NCBI GenBank assembly: GCA_951799425.1
Contig: OX637394.1
Location: 8,815,501 to 8,879,500 of the forward strand
Direction: 5' to 3'
Length of the DNA stretch: 64,000 bases
Origin: Ilex aquifolium
Lineage: Eukaryota > Streptophyta > Magnoliopsida > Aquifoliales > Aquifoliaceae
Shown here: piece after piece, positions 23,771 through 35,947 of the stretch
Layout of the letters: every line of letters begins with the position of its first letter
Position numbering within the stretch: the stretch's first letter is position 1
Made by a program: the position numbers and the translations under genes
Notes under the pieces: model-generated
The model's input: only the letters and a program-made list of their open reading frames with translations
Database searches by the model: none
What the model was told of the DNA's origin: nothing

Positions 23771-23903
23771 CATTTTCTATTCCCTGATAACATAGACAGC
23801 ATCTGCTTACAACATAAACACCAATTCTAGTAAAGTTAGAATCCATCAACAAGGCATTCTTTAAAATCTTCCATCCCACCAACTGGGCACTAGGGACAGT
23901 TTT
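23771..23903 (-). pseudogene. LINE remnant: second half of a reverse-transcriptase zinc-binding (zf-RVT) domain
   Basis: On the minus strand it reads VGWKILKNALLMDSNFTRIG and then CCLCYQGIENED. This is the W-x-L-x-N-x-L and C-x-x-C pattern of the zf-RVT domain found after reverse transcriptase in plant LINEs. It stops abruptly at both sides: the Copia fossil on the right and retroelement-like DNA on the left. The first half of the same domain lies at 27168-27430. Confidence 0.7.
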
Positions 23904-26900
23904 TGTTAAAAATAGAATTGTTAAAAATAGAATACTAAATAATACTTTGTTGTTAAGTGTATCTAGTTGACTTGGGAACACAAGGGGTCATGTCTTGGGT
24001 CTTGTTATGTGGTTAATGGTCTAGGAAAGTGAGTGGTCAAGATGTATCTTACAACCTATATGTATGTTGAAGATATGAAATACATGTATGGAAAACTATT
24101 CCAAAAAGACTAAGTTATATTGTCTTTGTTTTATCTATCACAAATATACAAGGGCTGAAATTACAGCCAACATAAGTGGTATCAGAGCTAGTTCGATTCT
24201 AACTAGCTGGGCATGAAATTTCTCGTTGGATAAACAAAGTCCTAGTGAAGAAGATTGAAATGGCAAGTGGAATCAACATGTCTACCGGTGCACAACAACC
24301 TCCTTTTCCCGTCTTTGATGGTGAAAATTATGATTATTGGTGTATCAAGATGAAAATTATATTTCTCTCTTATGATCTTTCAGATTTGATTGAAATTGGA
24401 TATGAAGATACAACCGAAGAGATGACAACGCAGATGACAATAGCTCAAAGGAACCAATTAAAGGAAAACAAGAAGAAGGATGCAAAGGCTCTTCACTTGA
24501 TTCAACAAGGAGTAACAGACACAATTTTTCCAAGAATTATCAATGCTACAAAATCAAAGGTAGCATGAGACACTTTACAAGATGAGTATCGTGGTACTAC
24601 GAAGGTAAGAGCCGTGAAACTACAATCCTTGAGAAGAGATTTTGAGAATAGTAGAATGAAAGAGAATGAATCATTAAATGATTTCTTCTCTAGACTTATG
24701 GAGATTGTAAATCAAAGGAAAACTTATGGAGACCAAATTTTGGACTCAAGAATTGTTGAGAAAATTTTGATTAGTTTGCCGGAAAAATATGATTCTATTG
24801 TTTCCATCATTGAAGAAACCAAAGATATTTCTTCTTTGGGTGTTCAAGAATTATTTGGTTCTATTAAAACATTTGAGCAAAGGTTGAGTAGGCATGCCGA
24901 AAAATCTGTTGAGAGTGCTTTTCAATCCAAGCTTAATGTTAACTCCAAAAGTCATGAATCCTCGAGTTCCAATCAATCTAAAGGTGAATCTTTTAGAGGG
25001 GGAAGATTAGGAAGAGGAAGTGGAAGAAATTCAAGAGGAAGAGGAAATTTTGAAAGAAGATCAAATGAAGAATCCATTCAACAAAAGTGTGGAATTTGTA
25101 AAAGATCAAGTCATGTTGATAAAAATTGTTGGTTTCGTGGAAAGTCTCAATGTTTTAATTGCAAAAAGTTTGATCATTTGCAAAAAGATTGCCGGTTCAA
25201 GAATAATCAACAATCTAATTTTTCCGAAGAGCAAGAAAGTAGTGGAAACATGTTCTATGCTTGTCAAGTAATGTCCGAGCAAAGGAATGATGTATGGTAT
25301 CTTGATAGTGGTTGTAGTAACCATATGACCAGTGATGATAATATTTTTGTGAACATGGACACCACTTCTAATTCTCAAGTAAGGATGGGAAATGGTATCA
25401 TGGTTCAAGCAAAAGGCAAGGGAACCATTGCTATTGAAACAAAGAGAGGAACAAAATACATCAAAGATGTTTTATTAGTACCGGACTTTGAACAAAATTT
25501 GTTGAGTGTTGGTCAACTTGTAGAGCATGGGTACTCCGTGGTGTTTGAAGACAACTCTTGCATGATCTATGATTGTGGGGAAAAAAAGCAATTTATAGCG
25601 AAAATTGAGATGGAGAAAAACAGAAATTTTCCTCTCATTTTTCAGTATTCAAACAATGTTTCTTTGAAGATGGAAGTTGTTGATGATTCTTGGCTTTGAC
25701 ATAGAAGATTTGGACACTTGAACTTTCAAAGCTTGAAGATCCTACAACAAAAGAACATGGTTTATGGATTGCCATCTATACAAGAAGTTAAAGAAGTTTG
25801 TGAATGATGTGCACTTGAAAAGCATCATCGAGATCCTTTTCCAAAAGAAAAAGTTTGGAGAGCCAAATCACCGTTGGAGCTTGTTCACACCGATGTATGG
25901 GGACCGTCAAGAACACTTTCTCATGGAGGTAACAAATACTTCATAATCTTTGTTGATGACTTGGTTTTTACTGGGAATGACCAAAAAATGATTGATAATT
26001 TTAAAAGTGAGATGATGAAAAGATATGAAATGAGTGATTTGTGATTTCTACATTACTTCTTGGGCATTGAAATTTATCAACAAGAAGATGGAGTTTTTAT
26101 TTGCCAAAGGAAGTATGCAAAAACTCTTCTTGAAAAATTTAGGATGAGAAATTGCAAATCGGTGACTACACCTTTGGTTGTGAATGAAAAATTGTTAAAA
26201 GATGATGGAACTAAAGAAGTTGAAACATCTTTTTATAGAAGCTTGGTTGGAAGTCTTTTGTACTTGACAGCTACAAGACCGGACATCATGTATGCTACAA
26301 GTTTGTTATCTCGGTTTATGCACAAACCAAGCCAAATTCATTTTGGGGCAGCAAAGAGAGTGTTGAAATATATTCAAGGAACACTTGATTTTGGGATTAT
26401 GTTTGAAAGAAAAATTGATGTCAAGTTAATTGGATTTTGTGATAGTGATTGGGCCGGAAACATTGACGATATGAGGAGCACTTCGGGCTATGCATTCTCA
26501 CTTGGTTCCGGTGTAATTTCATGGGTGTCGAAGAAGCAACAAAGTGTGGCACAATCATCAGCTGAAGCTGAATATATTTCAGCATCATTGTCTACTTCTC
26601 AAACAATTTGGTTAAGAAGAATATTGGAAGATATTGGTGAAAAGCAAGATGAAACAACTCCAATTTTATGTGATAATAAATCAGCTATCGCCATGACAAA
26701 GAATCTCGTCTATCATAGCCGAACTAAGCATATTGCAATCAAGCATCACTTTATTCGAGAAGCCGTGGAAGATGAAGAGATTCAAGTCAAATATTGCAAG
26801 ACCGAAGATCAAGTGGTGGACATTTTTACCAAAGCACTTCCTAAAGATTAGTTCGAGTTTCTAAGAGACATGTTAGGAATACAACAACAAAGCATTAAGG

Positions 26901-27167
26901 GGGAGTGTTAAAAATATAATTGTTAAAAATAGAATACTAGATAATACTTTGTTGTTAAGTGTATCTAGTTCACTTGGGAACACAAGGGGTCATATCTTGG
27001 GTCTTGTGATGTGGTTAATGGTCTAGGAAAATGAGTGGTCAAAATGTATCTTGCAACCTATATGTATGTTGAAGATATGAAATACATGTATGAAAAATTA
27101 TTCCAAAAAGACTAAGTTATATTGACTTTGTTTTATCTATCACAAATATACAAGGGCTGAATTAACA
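23904..27167 (+). mobile_element. Ty1/Copia retrotransposon fossil, broken
   Basis: LTRs of about 262 bp lie at 23904 to about 24172 and 26906-27167; both start TGTTAAAAATA. A methionine-tRNA primer site (TGGTATCAGAGC) lies at about 24177 and the purine tract AAGGGGGAG just before the right LTR. Recognisable parts in order are a gag region (from about 24260, with the zinc knuckle CFNCKKFDHLQKDC), a protease motif (WYLDSGCSNHMT near 25295) and the RNase H region (about 26060-26850, with SSAEAEYIS). It is clearly shorter than a whole Copia element and carries several breaks, so it is not active. About a dozen LTR differences put the insertion at a few million years. It interrupts a LINE zf-RVT sequence. 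I saw no target duplication. Confidence 0.9.
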
Positions 27168-27435
27168 CTCCATATGAGCGAATAAAGATCATTCCCCAAG
27201 CCCTGTTCTCTAGCAAGACCCCAGACAGATTTAACAATGAAAACCCCAGATGGAGTGCACTGCCAAATCCACTTATCTTCAGAATCAGAGAGACATAAAC
27301 TAAAATTCACAATCACATCCCTCACCAACATAGGCAACTATTCCTCCAATTTATCTAAAACCCAGTTTGAGTTAACAAAAAGATCAGCAATTTTAGGAAA
27401 ATTTCAAGGCATATTATCCATCCTATCAAGCAACA
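27168..27435 (-). pseudogene. LINE remnant: first half of a zf-RVT domain
   Basis: On the minus strand from about 27345 it reads CLSDSEDKWIWQCTPSGVFI and then VKSVWGLAREQG, the start of a plant LINE zf-RVT domain (D-x-W-x-W ... G-x-F-x-V-K-S). Its natural continuation is at 23771-23903 across the Copia element. An in-frame stop lies upstream (near 27340), so the LINE was already dead. The right border lies next to the duplicated 3' flank of P450 copy B. Confidence 0.7.
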
Positions 27436-27629
27436 CCCCATCACATATTCCATGTGTATAACTGAACATATCGAACAAAGTTTAGAACGATCAAAAATAC
27501 AGTAATGGGCTTAAAATTAAAAAAAAAAAGAAAAAAAGAGAACTTCTCCCCTTACACCAACATCAAGTTTTGCTGCCCTGATTACAACTAGTTATTTCTT
27601 TTCGGAGCAAACGTATATAAATATGCAAC

Positions 27630-29826
27630 TTAGAGCTTCTTTATCAGAAGATCAACTCCAAATTCAGGCTTTATAACCAATTTTAGAGCCGGAGAGTGGA
27701 CATATTTGGGAGAGAGTGTGAAAGAGAAGTTGGAGACGAGGGAAGCAATAAGCATCTTCAGTTCAACCATAGCCAAGTGTTGCCCAACACAAATCCTTGG
27801 CCCGAATCCGAAAGGCAAGAATCCGTGTGGAAGCTTGCACGCAGCATTGACCCCATTTGCGAACCTCTCCGGGTTAAAGCTCAAGACATCGGGTCCCCAG
27901 AATTCGGGTTCGGTATGCATTGTCACAACCATAGTCCAAAGGATAACACCCTTCGGTATTTGATAACCCCCAATGGTCAGATCGTTCAAAACTTCCCTTG
28001 CCAGTGCAGGCCCAGATGGATAAAGACGCAATGTTTCTTGAAGGACCATAGTTAGCTGCAAAACATATTGATTTTTGCAGTCAGTCGTGTTATGTCAAGC
28101 ATTCTTGAAACATGGGCTATTGCCAAAACAATGCATGTGAACATGGCCTCGTGCTCTGTTTCTATAACTATGTAAAGTATGTTGTATCAAAGTCTTACTA
28201 AACTCATAACTCGACAGTTTTTACTCATGTCTTGTTGGATTTGAGCCGTTTAGTATTCAGATCATGTAGAAGTTGAATTTAGTTAGACTTATGTGGATCA
28301 ATTTACTTGATTAATATAGTGGTAACCTGGTTTCATATCGAGTTTGTGGATCACCTTGCTAACTTAAAATATGTTAAAAATGTTATACCTCTTTCATTTT
28401 ACGGACCATATCAGCGTCTGGCATTTTGCCACCAGTAATTCCAAGGACTTCTGCACGGACTCGATCTTGCCATTCCGGATTTGAGGCCAAAAGCATGAGG
28501 CACCATGATGCCCCAATTGCACTGGCCTCATGTGCTGCCAAGTATACATTCTTGCAATTAGCAACAATGAATTGGTCTATTTCTTTCTGGCTCATTTCTC
28601 CATTTTCAGCGCCTTCCATAACCATCTGCAAAAGGTCCTTCTCAGCCCCTGCTTCCTTCCTCTCCTTCACTACCTCTAGGATCAAATTATGGATCTCCTT
28701 CTCTAATGCCCATGCTTCTCTGTTGGCCTTTGTGGGTAGATATCTGAAACATGTACAAACAATCTGATTAGCTTCAACGTTGTACATAGGGTTTGATAGT
28801 TGCTATAAGACAGTAAACAACAAAAGAAAAGATTAGTGATTAGATTTACGTTATTCCAGGGATACCAATGGACAAAACTTTATCAGAAGTAGCCTCCTGG
28901 AGAACTTTAAGCCTGTTGAAAATCTCTTTTCCCTTGACATAATTGCTACCGAAACAAGCTCTGGAAATCACATCTCCAGAAAAGGTTCTCATGTACTCAT
29001 CAATGTTTATATCTGCAAGTCCACCCTCGGAATCAATTTTGTTCTTCCATGCGTCAACCAGTATAACTACAGACTCTGATATTTGGTTTGTCATTCCCTG
29101 CAAGAATTTGAGTTGGCAATATATGACTTTTAGTTTCATGATCTCATCAAACAAAGCAAACCAAAAGGTTTGAAAACAGTATTATCATGTGTTCACACAC
29201 CTTGATTTTCTCCATGTACAATTCAGGAGCAAGGACTTTTCTGTGATATGCCCAGGTAGGTCCATTTGTGGTCAGAATGCCATCGCCAAGCAAAGGACCA
29301 AACTCTTTTCGGTGATATGAAGGTTTACCCAAGTCATAGGTTGTATGTGTGGTTATCTCTTTGATCAAATCAGGGTGATTCACATACATTATTTGTGAAT
29401 TACCAAGAGAAAACACAAACAATTCACCTGTAAAACACATGAGAAAAAAAGTTAGTCAATGCTTATATTTTGCATCCTAGCAGTGAATATGAAAAATGAG
29501 ACGGTGATGATGATGATTTTGCTGTGTAATATACCGTATATTTGTCTCCACTTCTCGAAGAATGGGAAGAGAGTAGCAACCCAGTTGTGGTTGAGTTGGG
29601 TTCCATTATTGGCGGCGGATTTAGTAGCTTTGGCGGCAGCATCGATTGGCTTCTTGACCTCCATCATATTACCAAGTAGAAAACTTGGTGGTGGTCCGCT
29701 TATTCCCTGTTTCTTTAGTATCCTTCGAATCCTCGCCGGCTCCGTCACCAGAGCCTTGTACAGACGCAAAAACACTGCCACCACAGAAAGCAAAGCAAGG
29801 GACATGAACACCTTGAACATCTCCAT
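27630..29826 (-). CDS. CYP714: Cytochrome P450, CYP714-type monooxygenase (copy B), five exons
   Basis: Exons 29535-29826, 29201-29427, 28850-29097, 28389-28743 and 27630-28055 join in frame with GT-AG junctions to a 515-residue protein. Exon sizes equal those of copy A. I count 32 amino-acid differences by eye, about 94% identity. The membrane helix, GPPPS hinge, ETLR, PERF and the haem loop FGFGPRICVG are all kept, so the enzyme should fold and bind haem. The I-helix motif reads AAHEAS instead of AAHETS: the threonine near residue 329 that helps activate oxygen in most P450s is alanine (ACC to GCC). The reading frame is otherwise undamaged, so this may be a recent loss of function or a change of chemistry. 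The substrate is unknown; family members oxidise gibberellins or other terpenoids. Start ATG at 29824-29826. Confidence 0.92.
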
Positions 29827-29909
29827 GTCTCTCTGTTATCTTTTTTTCTCTCACAGTACTATTATTGCTTTTACTTTCTTGGTGTGCTTTGGTTATGCTT
29901 CTTGAAGGC

Positions 29910-29919
29910 CTTTATATAG
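29910..29919 (-). promoter_or_regulatory. TATA box of P450 copy B
   Basis: CTATATAAAG on the minus strand lies about 84 bp above the ATG. It is conserved with copy A; the leader is longer by a short CTC/TTTTTT-rich insertion. Confidence 0.7.
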
Positions 29920-30864
29920 TGGCTTAGTGGTTGGTGTATGGGGACATTATCAGAATATTATAGCACAGATAAAAAATGATATTGCGAGAGACAAGTCTGC
30001 CATTGTAGAATGACAAAAAATGACGGCTATTCTTTATGGAAATATAAGACAGCACCCCAAGGTTGAATGTTATGGACCCCAAGGTTGAATGGTAGTGTTT
30101 CTGATATTAAAAACGTTGAATGTAGTGTATAATAAACCCAGACACGACAAATGGGTAGGGCAAAGACAGGAATAGTTATTTGAACAGATACAGTTATTCA
30201 AAAAAGCGGAACAATTTAAGTCCACTTATCTAACTACGTTGTAGAATATGAGAATGTTCAAACGAACGATGCAAGAAAGTTAGGGTGTTTGGATTTGAAT
30301 GAATTATCTACTATAGGAATTGATAGGGTTCAATATACTTTAAAGGCCTCGTTTTCTTTAGAACAGTAAATGACTTGTTTGAATGAGAGTAATTCAAATC
30401 AGAATGAACATCACATTCTTAATAAGTGATACATGAGTTTCAAATATCGTAGTAATATAATCTATTTCATTAATATTTTTAGTAATGAACTTTATTTTTG
30501 GAAAATAACTTGGCTTTATTTTGGGAAAGAATTTGAATTTGATTTTTTTTTTCCTTTGTAGAATACCCAATTAAGTTGGATTATCAACCATTGATGATAG
30601 ATTTAAGATTCCCACTAGAATTTAATCACATCGTTAAGTGATTAAATTAAATCAAAATTTTAAGTTCCAAATTCGTTACACCAAACTAAATGAGTGATTC
30701 AATTTTCTCGATTCCAATTATTGTTGCATTGTTTATGTTGTGGGACCGGAACAAATCGCATCAAAATATCAATTTTTTTTTTTTACATAAAAATATTATT
30801 CCCTGATCTCATGATAATAGTTTTTTAGAAAAATAATCAACCAGACGCATACCCCCCGGGGCCC

Positions 30865-30902
30865 CGATACACTTATTTCAGATCCCACCTTAATAACATT
30901 AA

Positions 30903-30939
<37 letters not shown>

Positions 30940-31078
30940 CATATACACTTATTTCAGATTCCACCTTCATAACATTAAGGGCTCCCCCTCCGGATACACT
31001 TATTTCAGATCCCACGTTCATAACATTAAGGGCTCCCCCCGGGATACACTTATTTCATATCCCACCTTCATGAATTAA
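30865..31078. repeat. Four-unit minisatellite with C-rich spacers and a 32-C homopolymer
   Basis: Each unit contains GATACACTTATTTCAGATCC and then CACCTTCATAACATTAAGGG. Units lie at about 30867, 30940, 30993 and 31043, separated by C-runs. The first spacer is 32 consecutive C (30906-30937). A run this long is unstable and hard to sequence, so its length may be an artefact. Confidence 0.85.
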
Positions 31079-31540
31079 GAGCTTGTTTGGATGGATTTTT
31101 TAGTCTGGTTTAGATTGGCTTCTCCAAATTTTTTCAAAGCCAAACTCTTTTTTTATAAAGATGGAATTCAACATTAAATTTAATTCAAACACATGTTTGA
31201 TATGCAACAAATACACATGTAAGACCTATAAATATATCACAATTATTAACAACTATTTGTATTGTAAATAACTATTTTACCCCTTGATCAATCCAATTCA
31301 TATCCATGTTGAGGGATACAATTGTCTAACCCCTTAACCCATCTTCTCAAACTCAACCCCTAGGTTTAACGAAAGTCATGATCATAGGTTTAATATCCGA
31401 GCCAACTACGGGTTGGGTTTGGTAACTCGAGATTAAAATTTTATCCCAAACATGAGATTTATGGATCTTTTAAACTATTTTTTTCCAAACCCTGGACACC
31501 AATCTCCCCCCACCCCCCAACCCACAAAACAAACAAGCCC
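31079..31540. mobile_element. PIF/Harbinger-type MITE, 462 bp
   Basis: The ends GAGCTTGTTTG and CAAACAAGCCC are inverted and flanked by the 3-bp duplication TAA (31076-31078 and 31541-31543). A three-base TWA duplication and GGGCTTGTTTG-type ends fit the Tourist/PIF-Harbinger group. No coding region. Confidence 0.72.
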
Positions 31541-31974
31541 TAATGGGCATGTTCATGGTATTAAACGATATGATTGGATTAAATTAGTTCACTTGTCATG
31601 TAATATTAAGCTTTGATCAAGTTACAAATTGAAGTATTAAAGTGAGATTTTAACACCCCTACTTCGTATAAATTAATATCATATCATAGGCGATAGTAAA
31701 TCAGACATGATTTGTATTAACACCGAAAATAACAGGTGTCATTATAGAATAAAGATTTATGCGTTGATGTATGACTTTTTTACCTTCTTTTTTTTTAACC
31801 TAATATCATATATTACTATATTAGTCCTTCCCTTCATCCAAAAATGAGATTGACATTAGAATAACAGGCCCGCTACAATTTATTCAAACCTTGATCCTAA
31901 TTTAGTTGGAATAACATAAAGTGGTTGGCCAATTATTACCAAGTCTCACCTTCTTAATCCCCCTCTTGTCTTCG

Positions 31975-32215
31975 AACCAAATATACTTATAGGATTAGGA
32001 TAAAAAAAAATGTTAAAGTATTTTGGCTACCTAATTAGTTGTTAAGGTTTTGAATAATTTTCCACCATTTAATTTATTTCACCCCATAATTCTTTAATAA
32101 GTCAAACTTAGCATTCGGAAGGTTTGAACGCAATAACCCTCAACAACCCTATAGTAAAAGATCAAGTTGTCTTAGCTGACAAGTAAAAGTTATTTAATTA
32201 CTTTGGACTTGATGA
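31975..32215. repeat. Diverged copy of the segment at 1310-1556
   Basis: The same ordered words as at 1310-1556, about 80% alike. It lies about 1.3 kb beyond the upstream flank of P450 copy B. Confidence 0.5.
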
Positions 32216-34589
32216 ATCTGGGAATATGATTAAGTTTCATATCCCTACGTAACTTTCATAGAAATCATATTTTTTTGTAGACCCAATCGTCGGATTGATG
32301 TATCTCTTATATGCTATACATCCATTAAAAAAATAAGGCCAAAATTAGGTAATAGTATTGACTATAGTAAAACTTCAATTCTAATAAAATTACGTGAAAT
32401 TGCATTTATCACCCCACAAGTTTGTCTAGGGTGTAACTAACTTGATGTTTGGCATGCATCATTAAGATGTTGAATCTAATAGTTGAACTGAGAGAAACGT
32501 TGCGTCTGAAGCATTATAAAAAATTGTAAACTTTTTTATTTTGTGCAATAATATATGTGAATTCTACGCGGCTACCTAGATTAATGGTATATATAACTCT
32601 CTACATTCTATTATATGTTTTTGGAAAAATAGAGAACTTAGACAAAAAAAACAACAACAACAATATTTGCTTTTTTTTAAAAAAAATATTCTATTTTTTA
32701 GTCTTAAATATATTTTATTTGCGAAAAAAATTTCATTTTATAATTTTTTCCTTAAAATATGAAAAATAAGAAATAAAAAATATTCCGAAACAATGCATGA
32801 GATATAAATAACCAATAAAGGTCAATCGGAGAATACTTGATGCACACAAATTTATTATCTGAAACTCTCAAAATTATATATTTTCCTGCAATAGTTTTGC
32901 CACAATTAATTAAGACTTTTTCCCTCCACCTTCGTTCACCAACCTCAGAGTCAGACTTCTTGGTAATTTGACTGGGATAAAACTTATACTTAGTAAAGGG
33001 TGGGATTATCCCCTTGAATAGGTTGCAAACATAGATAAAGCTTACCCTCCTTATTAAAAAGAGAAAATGGACATTTTCAGCTTACTGAATAGGCAATGGA
33101 GGAGTGTTCCTTGCAAGGCACTGCCGTTGAAGTCATGGTGATATTCAACAAGTGGTAGTAGATAACTTAAGAGTGGGAAAACCGCCATATATTGATTAGC
33201 GAGACCAGTATTATTTGATTTAAATAGGAGACCAATAATCAATACTCATTGTTGTTCTATGAGCTCTTTCACTTTCGATTTGAATTCTATGGTTTAGACT
33301 TTCAAATTATTGTTTTTATTATTTTAATAGATATTTAAGAAATTAATAAAAAATCATAAGAGATCTCGAACTCAATGCATTCAATTTTATTAGATTTCAG
33401 ACGATATCTACTTTTATGTTTATTAGTCAATCTATAATTATTATTTTTTTGGTAAATTTTATATAAATTTAAAGATTTTCTTCTATTTTAAGAACAATTA
33501 CACGTTTAACCATTCATATGTATATATTCTCCCCATTGAAAAATACCATATCTTCAAATTTATTTTCTTATTCATCTCTATGAAAGAATTCAGAATGTAA
33601 TACGTTAAAAGATAATATTTTTTTCTGTACTTTCTACAACTATTGCGTCACGTCACAGTATTATAGTCATTTCGGGCATCATCAGTTTCCAACAAGACGT
33701 AACTATCAAATGATATTTTCCATGGCTTCCTTTCAATGGCCAATACAGAGAAAGTTTAGACGTGACATATCAAGTTGATTTTTTCTGCTTTTTTTTGTTT
33801 TTTAACCTAGAAAACTCTTATCTTCCCCTCTAAGTCAATTAGTATGGGCTCTTTTCTCCAGCTTAGTTTTAAGTCTAGGGATGAGTAGTCAAAAATGGCA
33901 ACCCCATTATTCAAAACAAGGTCTACCTCCGCACAGTCGTGAGTAATTTGGTCCACAGCCACAGGTACAGGGTGTTCAAGTATTTTATTGGTGTTGTTCT
34001 CTCCCATTTTTTTTTTTTTAACAAGCTATATGCCTATATACAACTCTGTCAATCGTGTGGCATAAAACAGTTCGTATTAAAAAATATATCATTCATATCC
34101 GATTTGTTTTATTAATTCGTATCTAACGAATCGTGTCATATCTGGTTCATATCGTGTGTGAACCATTTATAATTGATATTTAAATGAATCATGTCGTATA
34201 TTTTTTCTGATTGACTTCACTCATATTCGATTCGTTTATTAAATGTATCGGGATAGGTCGGATCCACTCGTTTACTAAACGGATGACTTAAAAAATACCC
34301 CAAACCCTCGAAATTTGTGTTATGTTCACGGATTGTGTCATATTTTGACACTGCTAACCATATATGAACGATTAACTAAACCAAAAATTTAAACTATTAC
34401 AAAATGATAAAATATAATATTTGTCTGATATTTTTCCTTCACATCTAATCTTTTTTAGGTGATTTGATTATTTTTTATGTAACAAAAGAGTAGGCCTAGT
34501 GTGATTAGAGCTCAATACCTCCATACTCTTATAGAATCTTTAATCATCAATTGATGTGAAAGTTTAAACTGATAGAACAATGGTATAAC
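32216..34589. other. Intergenic DNA without recognisable gene
   Basis: AT-rich sequence. The short frames at 33054-33242 and 33807-34007 show no known domain and I do not call them. At about 34030-34340 there are repeated TCGTGTC/CGTATC words of a worn dispersed repeat, with no clear ends. Confidence 0.55.
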
Positions 34590-35391
34590 ATATATATAAT
34601 AAAGTAATTTATAATTCAAATTTCAAAAATAAATAAAATAATTTTTGTTTTTTACGGTTCAGATCGTTTTAAATTTAACTTTAAAGTTAATCTAACGGCT
34701 AATATTAACACTCTAAATTTAATATGAAAAATAGGCCCCTAAGGATGTGTTTGAAATGACTTTTTAAAAATACTTTTAAAAATTATTTCTTATAAGTACT
34801 TTAAAAAAAAAAATAGTGTTTAAAACCGTCCCACCACCACTACCTCTGCCACCACCACTGCCACCGTCGCCACCACTATCGCCACCACCATTGTCGCCAC
34901 CGTCACCGTCACCGCCACTGCTGCCGTCGCTGCCACCACCACCGCCATCGTCATCGCCATCGTTATTGCTGTCGCCACCACCACCACTGTCGCCGTCGCC
35001 ACCACCACCACACCGCCATTGTCATAGCCGTCGCCACCACCACCACCATCACCACCACCACCACCATCACCACCACCACGGCCACCATCGCCACCACCAC
35101 CACCATTGCCACCATCCCCACCACCACCGCCATCACCACCACCGCCGTTGTCCCCGTCGCCGTCGCTGTCGCCGCTGCCATCACCGGCGCCACCACCACC
35201 GCCACCACGGTCATTGCTACCCACCACAACCGTCTCCTACTACCACAACCTCTCACCCCCATTACAACCGATGCTTAAATTCATTTATCTCTCCTCTATG
35301 TTTGTGATTTGATTTTGAATATGAATACAAATATGTTTATTGTTTATCATTTTTTATTACTCTGTACCTTCAGGCACAGACAATAACTAGT
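34590..35391 (+). mobile_element. Non-autonomous Helitron carrying a CCA/CCG triplet array (copy 1)
   Basis: The 3' end is CAATAACTAGT (CTAGT at 35387-35391), preceded by the hairpin TCTGTaCCTtcAGGcACAGA, and is followed by T. The CTRRT end with a nearby hairpin and no target duplication is the Helitron signature. The body matches the copies at 47205 and 47787 (GCGGTTCAGATCG-type block; TTAATCTAACGGCTAATATT; AAGTACTT-TAAAAA). The region 34826-35250 is a degenerate CCACCG/CCACCA array, so the Pro-, His- and Gly-rich frames across it are not genes. The 5' end is approximate because it lies in a TA run. Confidence 0.75.
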
Positions 35392-35947
35392 TAATATATA
35401 TCTAATACTTCGACATGGTTTTAATCACAACCATCGGATGACTAATGGAATGCAATAACATTATAAATCCGCGATGATGTATACGAGTTGGTAAAATGAA
35501 ATGAATCAATTTAACACTAGTACGAGTCTTGATCTCCTATGGTGAACCTGTGGCTAAAGGTCACAGATTTTTATTATGTAAGGGAAGACTAATATTCAAA
35601 TCAAACTGCTGTTACAAGAGCAGCAAAAGTAACAAAAGAAAATTGATGCCATGGTGATAGTGAACCATGACCCAGTTTCAATCTGCAGGCCCATTCTAAT
35701 TTGGGTGATAATAAACTGAATTGATTTGTTCAAATTAATGTAATTTCTCCTTGTATTCGGTGTAGAATTCATCAGTTTGCTGCGCTTGGCTGGGGTTGAA
35801 TTCATCCAAGCTTAGATTTGTTCATAATTTGCAGCTTCACCCACACCTTCCAATCATACTTATTGTAATCAGTTGGCTGTTTCAATTTAATTCTAGCCTA
35901 CTTCTTTCTTAAGGTAACTCTCTCTCTCTCACACACACACACTCTTA
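35392..35947. other. Intergenic DNA with a short TC/CA microsatellite
   Basis: Nothing coding is recognised. A TCTCTC-CACACAC run lies at about 35918-35942. Confidence 0.5.

Larger units (their letters stand above)
27440..30640. repeat. Segmental duplication, copy B (partner 6225-9840)
   Basis: It contains the second P450 gene with matching introns and about 800 bp of upstream flank. Homology to copy A fades at about 27440 on the 3' side and at about 30640 on the 5' side. It lacks the two MITE-like insertions and the 29-bp triplication of copy A, so it preserves the older arrangement of the flank. Confidence 0.9.

Noticed and set aside
24245-26851. Copia gag and RNase H frames as host genes
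   Set aside because: They lie between two matching LTRs with primer site and purine tract, so they are parts of a retrotransposon fossil.
33807-34007. Minus-strand 66-codon frame beginning MGENNTNK
   Set aside because: No recognisable domain, no splice partners and no promoter; I cannot support it as a gene.
34816-35312. Pro-, His-, Gly- and Val-rich reading frames on both strands
   Set aside because: They are translations of a CCA/CCG triplet array inside a Helitron, open in several frames at once. The same holds for 47416-47707 and 47985-48577.
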